Source: an uncultured Eubacteriales bacterium (GTDB lineage Bacteria > Bacillota_A > Clostridia > Christensenellales > Aristaeellaceae). From it: 40,622 nt of DNA. A model generated the notes under the pieces. The model saw nothing but the letters and a program-made list of their open reading frames with translations. It was not told the DNA's origin and did no database searches. This document shows, piece after piece, positions 22,590-30,443 of this stretch. A program made the position numbers and the translations under genes. The stretch covers positions 1 to 40,622 of the forward strand of contig CALVKX010000003.1 of assembly GCA_944333375.1 (NCBI GenBank), read 5' to 3'. Position 1 is the stretch's first letter; every line of letters starts with the position of its first letter.

Positions 22590-24194
22590 ATGAAAAAGGT
22601 CCTCAAGACGTTGGCGGCAGTGGTGGTTCTGGCGGCCGTCGGATTTTTCGGGTACAGGTATTACCTGTCGCGCCAGGCTGTGGCGACGCAGGCCCCGGCC
22701 GGCAGCACATATACGGAATATCCCATTTCTACGGGCTCCCTCTCCAAGACGGTGACAGGCACAGGCACGCTTTCCATCAGTCAGACGGACGATGTGGCGC
22801 TGGATTATGCGGTGACGGTGACGGACTCGCTGGTGGAGGCAGGCGATACCGTGACCGCCGGCCAGCCGCTGTTGAGCATTGACGCTATCGCCCTGCAAAC
22901 CACCATTGAGACGCTGGAAACCGAGCTTGAGACCACCGAGAGCGAGATCGCCTCACTGGCGGAGAGCTATTCGTCCACCACCTACCTCAAGATGCCCCAG
23001 TACGGCCGGGTCAAGGAGGTCTACATCACCGAGGGCGCCTATATCCAGGACGTGATGGAGCAATACGGGTGCATTGCGCTGCTTTCGCTGGACGGCTGGA
23101 TGTACGTGGAATTCCCGGCCCTGGAGGACTGGGAGATCGAGACCACGGTCACCGTCAAGGTCGGCCGCGTGACCCTCGACGGCACGGTGCGCGCGCTGGA
23201 GGACGGGATGGCGACCATCACCTTCTCCGACGCCTACGGGACCGAGGGCGGCGAGGTGGAGATCGCCTACAAGGGAACGAGCCTTGGCACGGCGGAAGCG
23301 CATATCCACATGCCCTATGAGCTGACCACCTCAGAGAAGGGCTACATCCACAGCGTCTTTATCGAGCCCGACGCACGCAAGTGGGAAGGCAACCGCATCT
23401 GCTACCTCATCAACGTACCCGTCAGCGACAGCTATCAGGCGCTGGTGGAGACGCGCGCCCAGCAGTCGGCGCAGCTTAAGGAAATGCGGGCGCTCAGGGA
23501 CGCGGGCGTCATCTGCGCGCCTCAGGACGGTATCGTGGCCTCCATCGTGACGCCTTCGGCGACCGAGCAGGCGGTCGATACGGTGCTGGTCTCCCTCTAC
23601 GTCGGGGACGAGAAGGAGATGGTCGTCAGCGTAGATGAGCTGGATATCACCAGCGTGGCCGTGGGGCAGAACGTGGAGCTGGCGATGGACGCCATCACCG
23701 ACACGACTTATGCGGGCACGGTCAGCAAGATCAGCCAGATCGGCACGGCGACCAGCGGCGTGACGGTATATGACGTGACCCTGACCGTGGAGGGCGATGA
23801 GCGGCTCAAGCTGGGCATGAACGGAACCGCCACCATTTTGGTCGAGGAGCGGGAAAATGTGCTCCTGGTGCCCATCACGGCGCTGAACACCTCGCGCGGG
23901 GAAAGCTACGTGTGGCTCAAGAGCGACGCGGCCGCAGACGGCGAGCCGGGCGTGCGCACGACCGTGGAAACGGGACTGAGCGACGAAAACTATGCCGAGG
24001 TTTTGAGCGGCCTGAGCGAAGGCGACGTGGTGCTCATCACCCGCGAGGCCAGCACGTCCACCGACAGCCGTGAAAACGGCATGGGCGGCGGCATGATGAT
24101 GGACTTCGGCGGCGGGATGCCTGGCGGCGCCTTTGACGGCGGGGCGGCGCCCGCGGGCGGGCCGGCAGGCGGCGACCGCACGCGCGGCAACTGA
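22590..24194 (+). CDS. MacA/YknX-type efflux adaptor (HlyD family)
   Basis: 534 residues. One N-terminal membrane anchor (about 7-22), then a biotinyl-lipoyl-like half motif (VEAGDTVTAGQPLLSID), a short helical hairpin (about 105-130, rich in Glu and Leu), the second half motif (GVICAPQDGIVASIV), and beta-barrel and membrane-proximal parts (ITSVAVGQNVEL, GMNGTATILVEE). Such adaptors join a MacB-type exporter; in Gram-positive cells there is no TolC. The insertion between the half motifs is larger than usual. The C-terminus ends in a Met/Gly/Ala-rich tail of about 35 residues (GGGMMMDFGGGMPGG and on). It is the first gene of a three-gene efflux operon; ribosome site AGGAGG. No clear promoter was found in 22471-22589. 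Confidence 0.88.
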   Translation: MKKVLKTLAAVVVLAAVGFFGYRYYLSRQAVATQAPAGSTYTEYPISTGSLSKTVTGTGTLSISQTDDVALDYAVTVTDSLVEAGDTVTAGQPLLSIDAIALQTTIETLETELETTESEIASLAESYSSTTYLKMPQYGRVKEVYITEGAYIQDVMEQYGCIALLSLDGWMYVEFPALEDWEIETTVTVKVGRVTLDGTVRALEDGMATITFSDAYGTEGGEVEIAYKGTSLGTAEAHIHMPYELTTSEKGYIHSVFIEPDARKWEGNRICYLINVPVSDSYQALVETRAQQSAQLKEMRALRDAGVICAPQDGIVASIVTPSATEQAVDTVLVSLYVGDEKEMVVSVDELDITSVAVGQNVELAMDAITDTTYAGTVSKISQIGTATSGVTVYDVTLTVEGDERLKLGMNGTATILVEERENVLLVPITALNTSRGESYVWLKSDAAADGEPGVRTTVETGLSDENYAEVLSGLSEGDVVLITREASTSTDSRENGMGGGMMMDFGGGMPGGAFDGGAAPAGGPAGGDRTRGN

Positions 24195-24208
24195 GGAGGC
24201 GCAGCGGC

Positions 24209-24907
24209 ATGATTGATATGACGGATGTGGTCAAGCGCTATACCTTGGGCGGTGAGACGATCTATGCGCTCAACCATGTTTCCCTGCGCGTGGACGAGGG
24301 GGAATACGTGGCCATCATCGGCCCCTCCGGCAGCGGCAAGAGCACGCTGATGAACATCATCGGATGCCTGGATACCGCTGACAGCGGCAGCTATGTCCTC
24401 AACGGCAAGCCCATCCAGAAGTACCGCGAGCGTCAGCTCGCGCGCATCCGCAACCGGCAGATCGGCTTCATTTTTCAGGGCTTCAACCTCCTGCCCAAGC
24501 TCTCGGCGCAGGAAAACGTGGAGCTTCCCATGATCTATCAGGGCGTGGGCGCCTCCCAGCGCCGCCGCGCGGCCCGCGAGGCGCTGGAGCGGGTGGGGCT
24601 GGGAGAAAGGCTGAAGCACAGACCCGCGCAGCTCTCCGGCGGCCAGCAGCAGCGCTGCGCCATCGCGCGCGCCATTGCAGTCAAGCCCTCGCTCATTTTG
24701 GCCGACGAGCCCACCGGCAACCTGGACAAAAAGACCGGGCGGGAGATTTTGCAGATCTTCCATGAACTGCACGAGGCGGGCAACACCATCGTGCTTATCA
24801 CGCACGACCCCAAGGTGGCCCGCTGCGCCGAGCGGGTGATCCGCATCGAGGACGGCCATCTCTACGAGAATCAGGAGGTGCCACAGGATGATCTACCAGT
24901 CCTTTAA
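24209..24907 (+). CDS. ABC transporter ATPase, MacB/LolD/YknY type
   Basis: 232 residues. Walker [17 protein letters not shown]-loop [10 protein letters not shown], signature [14 protein letters not shown], Walker [13 protein letters not shown] and the switch His in LITHDP are all intact. It should power the permease encoded next, whose start lies 20 bases inside this gene. The ATG follows GAGGAGG and lies 14 bases after the adaptor gene. Substrate unknown; related systems export peptides, toxins or macrolides. Confidence 0.95.
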   Translation: MIDMTDVVKRYTLGGETIYALNHVSLRVDEGEYVAIIGPSGSGKSTLMNIIGCLDTADSGSYVLNGKPIQKYRERQLARIRNRQIGFIFQGFNLLPKLSAQENVELPMIYQGVGASQRRRAAREALERVGLGERLKHRPAQLSGGQQQRCAIARAIAVKPSLILADEPTGNLDKKTGREILQIFHELHEAGNTIVLITHDPKVARCAERVIRIEDGHLYENQEVPQDDLPVL

Positions 24908-26075
24908 GATGGCCGTGAAGGCCATCGCGGGCAACAAGCTGCGCTCGTTTCTGACGATTCTCGGCGTGGTGATCGGCGTGGTGGCCATCGTGGTGCTCGT
25001 CTCCATCGGCCAGGGCGCCAACAGCTCCGTGGTCGAAAGCATCGAGGGCATGGGCACCAACCTCATCACCGCCAACATCAACGCCCGGCGCATGAACCCC
25101 CTGGACCTGGACGGCCTCAACGAGCTGGCGCTCAACGAAGCCATCTCCTATGTCGCGCCCATCTCCAGCGTCAGCGGTACCGTCAAGGCCGGCGCGGCGA
25201 CCTACGACGACGGGGTCGTGCAGGGCACCACCCCGGGCTATGAGAGCATCCGCAACTGGACCGTGGCCGAGGGCCGCTTTCTTCAGCAGCCCGACATCGA
25301 CAACCGCAGCTTCGTGGCCGTCATCGGCGCGGAGGCGGCCACGGAGATGTACGGCACGACCCACGCCGTGGGCGAAACGTTTTCCTTAAATGGCTATACG
25401 CTCACGGTGGTGGGCGTGCTGGAGGAGGTCGGCTCCAGCGCCTCGGGCAGCAACGACAACCAGATCCTTATCCCCTTTACGCTCGCCCAGCGCCTCTCCA
25501 ACCAGACCTCCATCTCCTCGTTCTATGTTTCCGCAGCCTCCTCCTCCCAGGTCGAGCAGGCGCAGGCGGCGGTGGAAAGCTATCTGGAAAAGGCGTTTGA
25601 AAACTACAACACGCGCTCCTACGGCACCCAGTACAGCGTCTTTAACCAGACCGAGATGCTCTCCACCCTCAGCGAAACCACCAACACCCTTACGCTCATG
25701 CTCGGCGGCATCGCGGCGATTTCCCTTCTGGTGGGCGGCATCGGCATCATGAACATCATGCTCGTCAGCGTCAGCGAGCGCACCCGCGAGATCGGCATCC
25801 GCAAGGCCATCGGCGCGGCGCGAAGCAACATCCTGACGCAGTTCCTCATCGAGTCGCTCGTCGTCAGCCTCATGGGCGGACTGCTGGGCCTGGTCATTTC
25901 GGTCGGCGCGGTGCAGGCGCTGGCGCCGGTGCTGGAGATGACGCTCACCATTCCCGTCAACGTGGCCTGGATGGCCATCGCCTTTTCGGTCTTTATCGGC
26001 GTGGTCTTCGGCATGTACCCGGCCAACAAGGCCAGCAAGCTGCGCCCCATCGAGGCGCTTCACTACGAGGGCTGA
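24888..26075 (+). CDS. ABC permease, MacB/YknZ type (FtsX-like)
   Basis: 395 residues. N-terminal membrane helix (about 20-42) after the typical KAIAGNKLRSFLTILGVVIGV, a large extracellular MacB periplasmic-core-type domain (about 45-265), then three C-terminal helices with VSERTREIGIRKAIGAARSNIL, the coupling segment of the family. Four transmembrane helices in total, as expected for type VII mechanotransmission exporters. The start overlaps the ATPase gene by 20 bases and has AGGAGGT upstream. Together with the adaptor and ATPase it makes a complete efflux system. Confidence 0.95.
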   Translation: MIYQSFKMAVKAIAGNKLRSFLTILGVVIGVVAIVVLVSIGQGANSSVVESIEGMGTNLITANINARRMNPLDLDGLNELALNEAISYVAPISSVSGTVKAGAATYDDGVVQGTTPGYESIRNWTVAEGRFLQQPDIDNRSFVAVIGAEAATEMYGTTHAVGETFSLNGYTLTVVGVLEEVGSSASGSNDNQILIPFTLAQRLSNQTSISSFYVSAASSSQVEQAQAAVESYLEKAFENYNTRSYGTQYSVFNQTEMLSTLSETTNTLTLMLGGIAAISLLVGGIGIMNIMLVSVSERTREIGIRKAIGAARSNILTQFLIESLVVSLMGGLLGLVISVGAVQALAPVLEMTLTIPVNVAWMAIAFSVFIGVVFGMYPANKASKLRPIEALHYEG

Positions 26076-26105
26076 TGCATGTTTTGCCCAAAGCCGCGCA
26101 TGCTA
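26076..26105 (+). promoter_or_regulatory. candidate sigma-G (forespore) promoter of gpr
   Basis: TGCATG (26076-26081), 17-base spacer, CATGCTA (26099-26105), near the forespore pattern TGnATR-N17/18-CATAnTA. In Bacillus gpr is read by sigma-F and sigma-G. The -10 lies on the left arm of the efflux-operon terminator, and the transcript would start in its loop, so it would escape that terminator. Confidence 0.4.
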
Positions 26106-26137
26106 TTTCCGCAGGAGATGGCGTGCGCGGCTTTTTT
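26090..26137 (+). terminator. terminator of the efflux operon
   Basis: AAAGCCGCGCA (26090-26100) pairs with TGCGCGGCTTT (26124-26134), an 11-bp stem around a 23-base loop, followed by T to 26137. Confidence 0.75.
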
Positions 26138-26172
26138 GTGCGCGCCTTTCCACAAGGATGGGGGAGAGAGGC

Positions 26173-27099
26173 ATGCGCGGTTTTCGGACGGATCTGGCCA
26201 TGGAGTGCATCGGCGAAGGCGGCGGACGGGTGGAGGGCGTGCGCGTGAGCACGCATCATATGGGCGGCATTACGCATACCCGCATCCGCATTGAGAAGGA
26301 ACGCGCGGCGGAGCTGCTGGGCCGCCACACGGGGGAGTACATCACCCTGGAGTACCGGGATCTGCCCCGGTGCGATGCGCACACCCAGAAGCTGCTGGCC
26401 GCGCTGGTCGCGCAGGGGGTCAAAAGCCTCCTGCCCCGCGAGGGCGAGGTGCTGGTGGTGGGGCTGGGCAACCGAAACGTCACCGCCGACGCGCTGGGGA
26501 CCCGCGTGGTGGAGCGGATGCTGGTGACACGGCATCTCAGGCAGGCCGTGGCGGAGGAGCTGCGCGGCCGGCTTCGGGGCGTGAGCGCCATCGCGCCGGG
26601 CGTGCTGGGCCTGACGGGCATCGAGACGGCGGAGCTGTGCCGGGGGCTGGTGCGGCATGTGCGGCCCGCGGCGGTCATCGCCATCGACGCGCTGGCGGCG
26701 TATGAGAGCGAGCGCATCTGTACCACCGTGCAGATCACCGACACGGGCATTGAGCCGGGCAGCGGCGTGGGCAACCACCGGCTGGGGCTGACGGAGGAGA
26801 CGCTGGGCGTGCGGGTGATCGCCGTGGGGGTGCCGATGGTGGTGTACGCCTCCACCATCGCCCGCGACGCCATGGCGCGGTTGATCGACGAATACGGCCT
26901 GTTCGCGGGCGGGCATGAGGCGGCGGCGGAGGAGCTTCTCAGACAGGTGTCCGAGGGGTTTCTGGGCGATATGGTCGTCACCCCAAGGGAGATTGACGAA
27001 TTGGTGCTCAACGTTGCTTCGCTGCTCAGCGACGGCATCAATCAGGCCCTTCAGCCCGAGGTGGACCCCGATACGCTGCATACTTACATTCATGGATAG
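26173..27099 (+). CDS. gpr: germination protease GPR (degrades small acid-soluble spore proteins)
   Basis: 308 residues from the ATG at 26173, which has GGGGGAGAG just upstream; an in-frame ATG at 26158 overlaps that ribosome site. GPR is made in the forespore as a zymogen and cleaves SASPs at germination. FRTDLAMECIGE is the conserved N-terminus around which the propeptide is removed. The two aspartates essential in the Bacillus enzyme (127 and 193) match Asp106 (GLGNRNVTADALG) and Asp172 (AIDALAA), with exactly the same spacing of 66. QITDTGIEPGSGVGN and TPREIDELV are also family blocks. It is followed by spoIIP, as in Bacillus. Marks the organism as an endospore former. Confidence 0.97.
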   Translation: MRGFRTDLAMECIGEGGGRVEGVRVSTHHMGGITHTRIRIEKERAAELLGRHTGEYITLEYRDLPRCDAHTQKLLAALVAQGVKSLLPREGEVLVVGLGNRNVTADALGTRVVERMLVTRHLRQAVAEELRGRLRGVSAIAPGVLGLTGIETAELCRGLVRHVRPAAVIAIDALAAYESERICTTVQITDTGIEPGSGVGNHRLGLTEETLGVRVIAVGVPMVVYASTIARDAMARLIDEYGLFAGGHEAAAEELLRQVSEGFLGDMVVTPREIDELVLNVASLLSDGINQALQPEVDPDTLHTYIHG

Positions 27100-27107
27100 C
27101 ATATCCT
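27078..27107 (+). promoter_or_regulatory. candidate sigma-E (mother-cell) promoter of spoIIP
   Basis: GCATACT (27078-27084), 15-base spacer, CATATCCT (27100-27107), close to the sigma-E pattern KMATATT-N14/15-CATAnnnT. spoIIP is a sigma-E gene in Bacillus. Caveat: the start would fall within the ribosome site, leaving a very short leader. Confidence 0.4.
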
Positions 27108-27126
27108 TGCGGGAGAGGTGAAAGGG

Positions 27127-27999
27127 ATGAACGGCAGGCGGACGATCAAAAGGTTGGCGGTCCTCTTGGCGGCGGCGATCCTGGGGGTGTGCGCCGGCGG
27201 GCGCTGGGAGGACCGGCCTGTGGAGGCGGTCGTGGCCGCGTGGGCGCAGCAGGAGGGCACGGTGGCGGAAAACCTGTTTGCCCAGACGCCCGTGCCTGAA
27301 GCGACGCCGGAGGCGCAATTCACCATCCGCCTGCTGCGCTCCGAGACGGAGAACCCGCGCAAGCGCGTGCTCATCTATCATACCCACACCTACGAAGCCT
27401 ACGAGCAGACGCCGGACGACCCCTATCAGGAGACCGAGAAATGGCGCACCGCCGACAACGCGCATAACGTCGTGCGCGTGGGCGAGGAGCTGGCCGCGCT
27501 GCTGCGGGGGCTTGGCATCGAGGTGGTGCATGACGTCACGGCTTTTGAGCCGCCCAACCTCAGCAGCGCCTACACGCGCTCGCTGGAGATGCTGCAGGGC
27601 CGCCAGGCGGCGGGGGAGCGCTACGACCTGTACATCGACCTGCACCGCGACGCCTACGCCGAGTCGCAGACCGGGCCCAACACCGTTTCGGTGGGCGGTG
27701 TGGAGGCCGCCAAGCTCATGGTGCTCATCGGCAAGGGCGAGGGGCAGACCTCGGAGGGCTTTGACCAGCGCCCCGACTGGGAGGCCAACCTGGCCATCGC
27801 CCAGACCATGACCGACTGCCTGAACGCGCAGGCGGACGGCCTGTGTAGGGACGTGTGCCTCAAGAGCGGCCGCTTTAACCAGCATGTGGCCGTGGGCTGC
27901 GTGCTGGTGGAGGCGGGCAACAACCGAAACACCCTGGAGGAGGTGCTGGCCGCCATGCCGTATCTGGCGGACGCGGTCTTGGAGGCGCTGGAGACCTGA
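27127..27999 (+). CDS. spoIIP: SpoIIP, engulfment peptidoglycan hydrolase
   Basis: 290 residues. SpoIIP is an amidase/endopeptidase that works with SpoIID and SpoIIM to thin septal wall during engulfment. One N-terminal membrane helix (about 8-24) is followed by a short linker and the catalytic domain: VLIYHTHTYEAY (zinc-binding His), DLYIDLHRDA (second His) and LVEAGNNRNTLEE (catalytic Glu). It is shorter than the roughly 400-residue Bacillus protein because the linker is much reduced. The ATG at 27127 has GGGAGAGG nine bases upstream; a GTG at 27118 is an alternative. The gene lies 27 bases after gpr. Confidence 0.95.
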   Translation: MNGRRTIKRLAVLLAAAILGVCAGGRWEDRPVEAVVAAWAQQEGTVAENLFAQTPVPEATPEAQFTIRLLRSETENPRKRVLIYHTHTYEAYEQTPDDPYQETEKWRTADNAHNVVRVGEELAALLRGLGIEVVHDVTAFEPPNLSSAYTRSLEMLQGRQAAGERYDLYIDLHRDAYAESQTGPNTVSVGGVEAAKLMVLIGKGEGQTSEGFDQRPDWEANLAIAQTMTDCLNAQADGLCRDVCLKSGRFNQHVAVGCVLVEAGNNRNTLEEVLAAMPYLADAVLEALET

Positions 28000-28019
28000 G
28001 ACAAAGGGCTCCCGGAGAC

Positions 28020-28048
28020 TTGAAAAAAAGGAGGGCAGCGGGTATAAT
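28020..28048 (+). promoter_or_regulatory. sigma-A promoter of murI
   Basis: TTGAAA (28020-28025), 17-base spacer, perfect TATAAT (28043-28048). The expected start (about 28055) is only some nine bases before the ATG. Confidence 0.85.
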
Positions 28049-28063
28049 CGGGGGCGGAGGTGG

Positions 28064-28852
28064 ATGAGGTTGGATCGTCGGCCGGTGGGCGTGTTCGACA
28101 GCGGACTGGGCGGCATCAGCGCCCTGGGCGAGATGCTGGGCGTGCTGCCGGAGGAAAATTTTATCTATTACGGCGACACCCTTCACATCCCCTACGGGGA
28201 CAAGCAGCCCCCGGAGGTGCTCCGCCTCACCCATCAGGCTGTGGACAAGCTCATCGCCATGGACTGCAAGGCGGTGGTCATCGCCTGCAACACCGCCACC
28301 AGCGCCGCCGCCGGCCCGCTGAGGCAGGAGTTGCACATGCCCGTCATCGGCATGGAACCGGCGCTCAAGCCCGCGGCGCTATTGCCGGGCGAGGGCTGCA
28401 TCGTGGTCATGGCGACGCAGATGACGCTGACGCAGCCCAAATTTTTGCGCCTGATGGAGCTTTACGGCCGCGACGCATTGCCTCTGCCGTGCCCGGGGCT
28501 GATGGAGTGCGTAGAGGCCGGGGAGCTTTCGGGACCGCGGGTGGAGGGGCTTTTGGACAGGCTGCTTGCGCCCGTGCGCGGCCTGCCGGTCAAGGCCGTT
28601 GTGCTGGGTTGCACGCATTATCCCTTCCTGCGCCGCGCCATCGCGGGCTTTTTCCCGCCGGGAACGCCGCTGATCGACGGAAATCTCGGGACCGCGCGCC
28701 AGCTCAGGCGCAGGCTGGAGGAGGAGGGCCTTCTTTCACCCGGCCCCGGCGGCAAGGTGTCCTTTTGCTCCTCCCTGGAGGGCGGGGAGGCGGCCGGGCG
28801 CATGCGGCGCATGCTGGAGCTCTGGAAACAGCTTGAGATACCCTGTAAATGA
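28064..28852 (+). CDS. murI: glutamate racemase
   Basis: 262 residues. It makes D-glutamate for peptidoglycan by a two-base mechanism. Asp12 (VFDSGLGG), Cys75 (ACNTATS) and Cys183 (LGCTHYPFLR) are the catalytic residues, and YGDTLHIPYGDK binds substrate. The ATG at 28064 lies only three bases after GGAGG; a TTG at 28071 (giving MDRRPVGVFDSG) would have better spacing and is an alternative. The next gene, a sugar-nucleotide epimerase, starts 26 bases later, so wall and glycan precursor genes share this promoter. Confidence 0.95.
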   Translation: MRLDRRPVGVFDSGLGGISALGEMLGVLPEENFIYYGDTLHIPYGDKQPPEVLRLTHQAVDKLIAMDCKAVVIACNTATSAAAGPLRQELHMPVIGMEPALKPAALLPGEGCIVVMATQMTLTQPKFLRLMELYGRDALPLPCPGLMECVEAGELSGPRVEGLLDRLLAPVRGLPVKAVVLGCTHYPFLRRAIAGFFPPGTPLIDGNLGTARQLRRRLEEEGLLSPGPGGKVSFCSSLEGGEAAGRMRRMLELWKQLEIPCK

Positions 28853-28878
28853 CGGCCGCGCGGGAGGCGGATTGAGGG

Positions 28879-29982
28879 ATGCGAATGAAAAAGGTCATGC
28901 TTATCTTCGGCACGCGGCCGGAGGCGATCAAGATGTGCCCGCTGGTGATGGAGCTGGAAAAGCACCCCGAGTTTCAGACCGTGGTTTGCGTCACCGGGCA
29001 GCACCGGGAGATGCTGGATCAGATATTGCAATGTTTTCATGTCACTCCGCATTATGACCTGAGGATCATGCGTCAGAAGCAGACGCTCTTTGACGTGACG
29101 GTAAACATCCTGGAACGGCTTGGAACCATTCTGGAGGCGGAAAAGCCCGACGTCGCGCTGGTGCACGGGGACACCTCCACGGCGTTTGTGACGGCGCTGG
29201 CCTGCTTCTACATGCACATCCCCGTGGGCCATGTGGAGGCGGGGCTTCGGACCTACAACCTCGACTCGCCCTTTCCCGAGGAATTCAACCGCCAGGCCGT
29301 GGACCTCATCTCGCGCTTTTATTTTGCGCCCACCGAGCTCAGCCGCCAGAACCTCCTCAAAGAGGGCAAGCCGGACGGCCGCATCCACGTCACCGGCAAC
29401 ACCGTCATCGACGCGCTGGAAACCACCGTGCGTCCCGATTATACCCATCCGCAGATTGAATGGGCGCGCGGGAGCCGCCTGATTCTGCTCACGGCCCACC
29501 GGCGGGAAAACCTGGGCGAGCCCATGCGGGAGATGTTCAGCGCCATCCGGCGCATCGTGGACGAGACGCCGGACCTCAAGGTGATCTATCCCGTGCACAA
29601 GAACCCGGCGGTGCGGGACATGGCGGCGGCCTGCTTCAACGGCCAGGAGCGCATCCGCATGATCGAGCCGCTGGACGTGCTGGACTTCCACAACCTCATG
29701 GCGCATGCCTACCTCATCATGACCGACAGCGGCGGGATTCAGGAGGAGGCGCCGGCGCTGGGCAAGCCCGTGCTGGTCATGCGCGACACCACCGAGCGCC
29801 CCGAGGGCGTGGCGGCTGGAACGCTCAGGCTGGTGGGCACGGATGAAAACACGATCTATGCCGCCGTGCGCGAGTTGCTGACCGATCCCGCGGCCTACCG
29901 CGAGATGGAGCACGCCGCCAATCCCTATGGCGACGGGCATGCGAGCCGCTACATCGCGGAGATCCTCTCGCGCGAGCTGTGA
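28879..29982 (+). CDS. UDP-N-acetylglucosamine 2-epimerase family (WecB/MnaA or WbpI type)
   Basis: 367 residues. GT-B-fold non-hydrolysing epimerase: MLIFGTRPEAIKMCPLV, CVTGQHREML, LVHGDTSTA, GHVEAGLRT, FPEEFNRQ, VTGNTVIDAL, LLTAHRREN, YPVHKNP and SDSGGIQEEAP, which include the catalytic Asp, two Glu and His of the family. It inverts C2 of UDP-GlcNAc (MnaA) or of UDP-GlcNAc(3NAc)A (WbpI). The other four enzymes of the WbpA-E pathway lie 1.7 kb downstream, which favours WbpI or a dual role; sequence alone does not decide. An alternative ATG at 28885 has GAGGG six bases upstream. Confidence 0.92.
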   Translation: MRMKKVMLIFGTRPEAIKMCPLVMELEKHPEFQTVVCVTGQHREMLDQILQCFHVTPHYDLRIMRQKQTLFDVTVNILERLGTILEAEKPDVALVHGDTSTAFVTALACFYMHIPVGHVEAGLRTYNLDSPFPEEFNRQAVDLISRFYFAPTELSRQNLLKEGKPDGRIHVTGNTVIDALETTVRPDYTHPQIEWARGSRLILLTAHRRENLGEPMREMFSAIRRIVDETPDLKVIYPVHKNPAVRDMAAACFNGQERIRMIEPLDVLDFHNLMAHAYLIMTDSGGIQEEAPALGKPVLVMRDTTERPEGVAAGTLRLVGTDENTIYAAVRELLTDPAAYREMEHAANPYGDGHASRYIAEILSREL

Positions 29983-30326
29983 GGGAGAAGGCGCATGCCG
30001 CCCAGCGCCAGCGCGCTCAGGCCGCACCAGGCCAGCGTGAAGGGCAGGCAGATCTGGCCGCCGAGGTTGAGGGGCATGCGGCGGTAATCCCAGATCTGGT
30101 GCCGGCGGTTAAACGCAAGGCCAAGCGCGTATTCCACGCCTGTAATCATCATTCCGCCCGCCAGCGCCTGCTGCCAGAGGGGGCGGCCTTTTTGTGTGCG
30201 GCTGAGGGTATGCAGAAGCGACAGCGACAGTCCGCCCGCCAGGGCCATGGCCGGATGGGTGCGGCCGCGCCACCATAGTTCCACAAGCGGATAGGCCGCC
30301 GAACCGGCCAGAAACGCTGAGAGCAT
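29949..30326 (-). CDS. small CmpB-family (putative ABC transporter type IV) membrane protein
   Basis: 125 residues with four hydrophobic segments. AAYPLVELWWRGRTHPAM, LAGGMMITGVEYALGL, WDYRRMPLNLGGQICLPFTLAWC and similar stretches match the PF06541-type family of small membrane proteins whose ABC-transporter label is not backed by function. The start at 30326 follows AAAGGA by nine bases. Its last 34 bases overlap the end of the convergent epimerase gene. It interrupts the sugar-nucleotide gene set on the opposite strand. A forespore-type promoter is possible upstream. Confidence 0.75.
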   Translation of the reverse strand: MLSAFLAGSAAYPLVELWWRGRTHPAMALAGGLSLSLLHTLSRTQKGRPLWQQALAGGMMITGVEYALGLAFNRRHQIWDYRRMPLNLGGQICLPFTLAWCGLSALALGGMRLLPHSSRERISAM

Positions 30327-30364
30327 CAAACCCCGTCCTTTCCGGGGCCGCGGCCCCGCCAAAC

Positions 30365-30394
30365 TAGCATGCCCGCTTGTCCGGGCGGACATGC
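30365..30394 (-). promoter_or_regulatory. possible sigma-G-like promoter of the CmpB-family gene
   Basis: Minus strand: GCATG (30390-30394), 18-base spacer, CATGCTA (30365-30371), the same -10 as before gpr. Overlaps the plus-strand promoter. Low confidence because GCATGC is common in GC-rich DNA. Confidence 0.22.
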
Positions 30395-30405
30395 CATGAT
30401 ATAAT
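30377..30405 (+). promoter_or_regulatory. sigma-A promoter of the RNA methyltransferase gene, with operator-like palindrome
   Basis: TTGTCC (30377-30382), 17-base spacer, perfect TATAAT (30400-30405). The perfect inverted repeat TGTCCG-GG-CGGACA (30378-30391) covers the -35 and half the spacer, a position suited to a repressor. Further left lies GGGGCCGCGGCCCC (30344-30357), a second palindrome. Confidence 0.8.
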
Positions 30406-30443
30406 CATGCGCGCAGAAACGGCCCAGAGGGAGGAAAAAGGGC

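Noticed and set aside
25993..28116. 707-codon open frame antisense to gpr and spoIIP
   Set aside because: Longest frame in the window, but it opposes two genes with intact catalytic residues; composition is typical of a shadow.
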